This document shows, piece by piece, positions 62,931-63,802 of a stretch of 63,802 bases of DNA; position 1 is the first letter of the stretch, and every line of letters begins with the position of its first letter. Location of the stretch: positions 1 through 63,802 of the forward strand of contig CAJOND010000020.1 in assembly GCA_905236675.1 (NCBI GenBank), written 5' to 3'. The DNA comes from Candidatus Rifleibacteriota bacterium. GTDB lineage: Bacteria > Muiribacteriota > Ozemobacteria > Ozemobacterales > Ozemobacteraceae. Below the pieces are notes generated by a model. That model ran no database searches. It was given only the letters and a program-made list of their open reading frames with translations, and was not told the origin of the DNA. The position numbers were made by a program, and so were the translations under genes.

Positions 62931-63332
62931 TCACTTTGTCCAATTTTCTAATTGCAAACCTTCTATTCGAGAGAATTCCTTCGTGTTGTTAGTTACAAGA
63001 ATACCCTTTTCTGCTAATACTATAGAAGCAATAATCAAATCGTTTGCCCTAATTAACTGTCCTTTTGTTTCTAGATTGCTTCTAATTATTCCATAATATT
63101 CTGATGCTCTTTCTGAAAAAGAAATTTTTTCAAACACAGAAGTAAACTGATTATACATTTTTATTGTCTTTGCGTAATTTTTGCTTTTTCTTGCTCCATA
63201 TTCTATTTCTGCCAAAACAATAGTTGGGATTACAATAGATTGAAAAGGAACTAAAGCAAAATGCTGCTCTAACAGAGGATATTTACCGTTTAAAGCATAA
63301 ATAATGATGTTTGTATCTAAAAAATATTTCAT
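62931..63332 (-). CDS. PIN-domain ribonuclease toxin (VapC family)
   Basis: A 133-residue PIN protein: YFLDTNIIIYAL (D6), LAEIEYGARKS (Glu), and NDLIIASIVLAEKG and NNTKEFSRI near the end. The acidic residues form the metal-dependent RNase site that cuts tRNA or rRNA in VapC toxins. It overlaps the antitoxin gene by 4 bp and follows it. About 100 bp separate it from the patatin gene. Confidence 0.93.
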   Translation of the reverse strand: MKYFLDTNIIIYALNGKYPLLEQHFALVPFQSIVIPTIVLAEIEYGARKSKNYAKTIKMYNQFTSVFEKISFSERASEYYGIIRSNLETKGQLIRANDLIIASIVLAEKGILVTNNTKEFSRIEGLQLENWTK

Positions 63333-63616
63333 ATATTTATGTTTTTATCATATTCCCAAGAAATATCTTCGGGTTCTTCGTCTAATCCAAGATTTTTTCC
63401 ACTTCCAAACAGTTTAAAAAAGTCTTTGGGGTATGTAGCTTTTAAATTTGAAGTATAGTCTAGTTCAAGGCTACAAGGATACTTCTGCTTAGCTACAGCC
63501 TGTTTCATAAACATATTTATCGCAACAGAAAGATTCATGCCAAGCGACTCAAATAGCTTTGTTGCTTCTTTTTTCAAATTTTCATCAGTTCTAAAAGTTA
63601 TAGTTGTACTAGACAT
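63329..63616 (-). CDS. RelB/DinJ-type antitoxin
   Basis: The ATG at 63616 is preferred because GGAGG lies directly upstream; the protein is 95 residues. TTITFRTDENLKKEATKLF then MNLSVAINMFMKQAV is the ribbon-helix-helix pattern of RelB/DinJ antitoxins, which bind their own promoter and neutralise the partner toxin. The partner here is a VapC-type PIN protein rather than RelE. The AT-rich region just upstream (63617-63660) should hold the autoregulated promoter. Confidence 0.9.
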   Translation of the reverse strand: MSSTTITFRTDENLKKEATKLFESLGMNLSVAINMFMKQAVAKQKYPCSLELDYTSNLKATYPKDFFKLFGSGKNLGLDEEPEDISWEYDKNINI

Positions 63617-63702
63617 AATTCCTCCTATATTTATATTGTAACACATATATTTACATTGTGCAACATTTAAACAAACTCTGGAGAAGCGTCTTTATAAGAA
63701 TT

Positions 63703-63802
63703 AAGCTAAAATAAAACAGCCTCCGATGTTACTCAGAGGCTGCTTGGTTGTCGAACTTAATCTTTTGAATCGCATTTTTCCTTTTCGGAAACTTTCAATC
63801 TT
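63703..63802. mobile_element. MITE-like element, copy 2 (cut by window end)
   Basis: The first 100 bp of the 61693-61811 element in the same orientation, with four mismatches. The right terminal repeat lies beyond the window. Copies 1 and 2 flank the patatin and RelB/VapC genes as direct repeats about 2.0 kb apart. Confidence 0.75.

Noticed and set aside
1..63802. tRNA, rRNA or CRISPR arrays.
   Set aside because: No cloverleaf-like T-arm sequence, rRNA stretch or regularly spaced repeat set was seen on either strand.

Overview
The window is an AT-rich stretch of a bacterial chromosome with tightly packed genes. An outer-membrane-type beta-barrel protein, an RND efflux pump with its periplasmic adaptor and a ClpS-ClpA pair point to a diderm (Gram-negative type) bacterium. 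Secreted TPR proteins, InlB-type repeats with a sulfatase-modifying-factor domain, Rpn and PD-(D/E)xK nucleases and histidine degradation genes would suit a host- or gut-associated anaerobe. I cannot place the phylum from sequence alone; a Riflebacteria-, Lentisphaerae- or Elusimicrobia-like lineage is only a guess. No tRNA, rRNA, CRISPR array or prophage is visible.

Layout. 1-5458: surface glycan locus with two adjacent LicD-type phosphotransferases, an ATP-grasp/HAD fusion, an initiating sugar-phosphate transferase, a DegT-like aminotransferase and a FemAB-like acyltransferase. 5459-10411: a nuclease island with one RpnA-type gene, decayed copies of its 3' and 5' ends, an AAA/PD-(D/E)xK protein, a PDDEXK_2-type protein and several families of short interspersed repeats. 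10599-13616: a secreted HExxH protein next to a TPR protein, an unlisted 28-residue membrane peptide and a 66-residue protein. 13782-15487: agmatinase overlapping a prepilin peptidase. 15595-19801: ftcD, then a PspA/ESCRT-III-like gene, then a Vps4/CDC48-like AAA ATPase. 19989-24308: an unrecognised five-gene cluster with two paralogous two-TM proteins, a secreted protein, a double zinc-finger protein and a GT28-like glycosyltransferase. 24310-33777: a CHASE2-GAF-GGDEF diguanylate cyclase, TPR and HEAT/TPR proteins, a thioesterase, a secreted tail-fibre-like protein and hutI. 33840-46760: housekeeping and regulatory genes (tudor-like protein, RsbW-like kinase, aroA, ABC-F, clpS, clpA, a beta-barrel protein with a structured leader, a HAD phosphatase, hprK, yvcK). 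46770-52502: hypothetical genes, a DUF805 protein and a large repeat lipoprotein split by a (TA)6 tract. 52825-57101: the RND pump. 57385-63616: a secreted protein, a short HrpB-type helicase, a DUF6273 protein, a patatin and a RelB/VapC toxin-antitoxin pair. The patatin and toxin-antitoxin genes are bracketed by two direct copies of a ~100 bp hairpin repeat.

How genes may work together. HutI makes formiminoglutamate and FtcD consumes it, so both serve histidine breakdown although about 10 kb apart and on opposite strands. ClpS and ClpA form the N-degron unfoldase. HprK and YvcK are translationally coupled carbon/cell-wall regulators. PspA and its AAA neighbour look like a membrane-remodelling polymer with its disassembly motor. 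The strongest candidates for undescribed biology are the PspA/AAA pair, the five-gene membrane/zinc cluster, the probable phase-variable lipoprotein and the structured RNA leader at 42397-42487.
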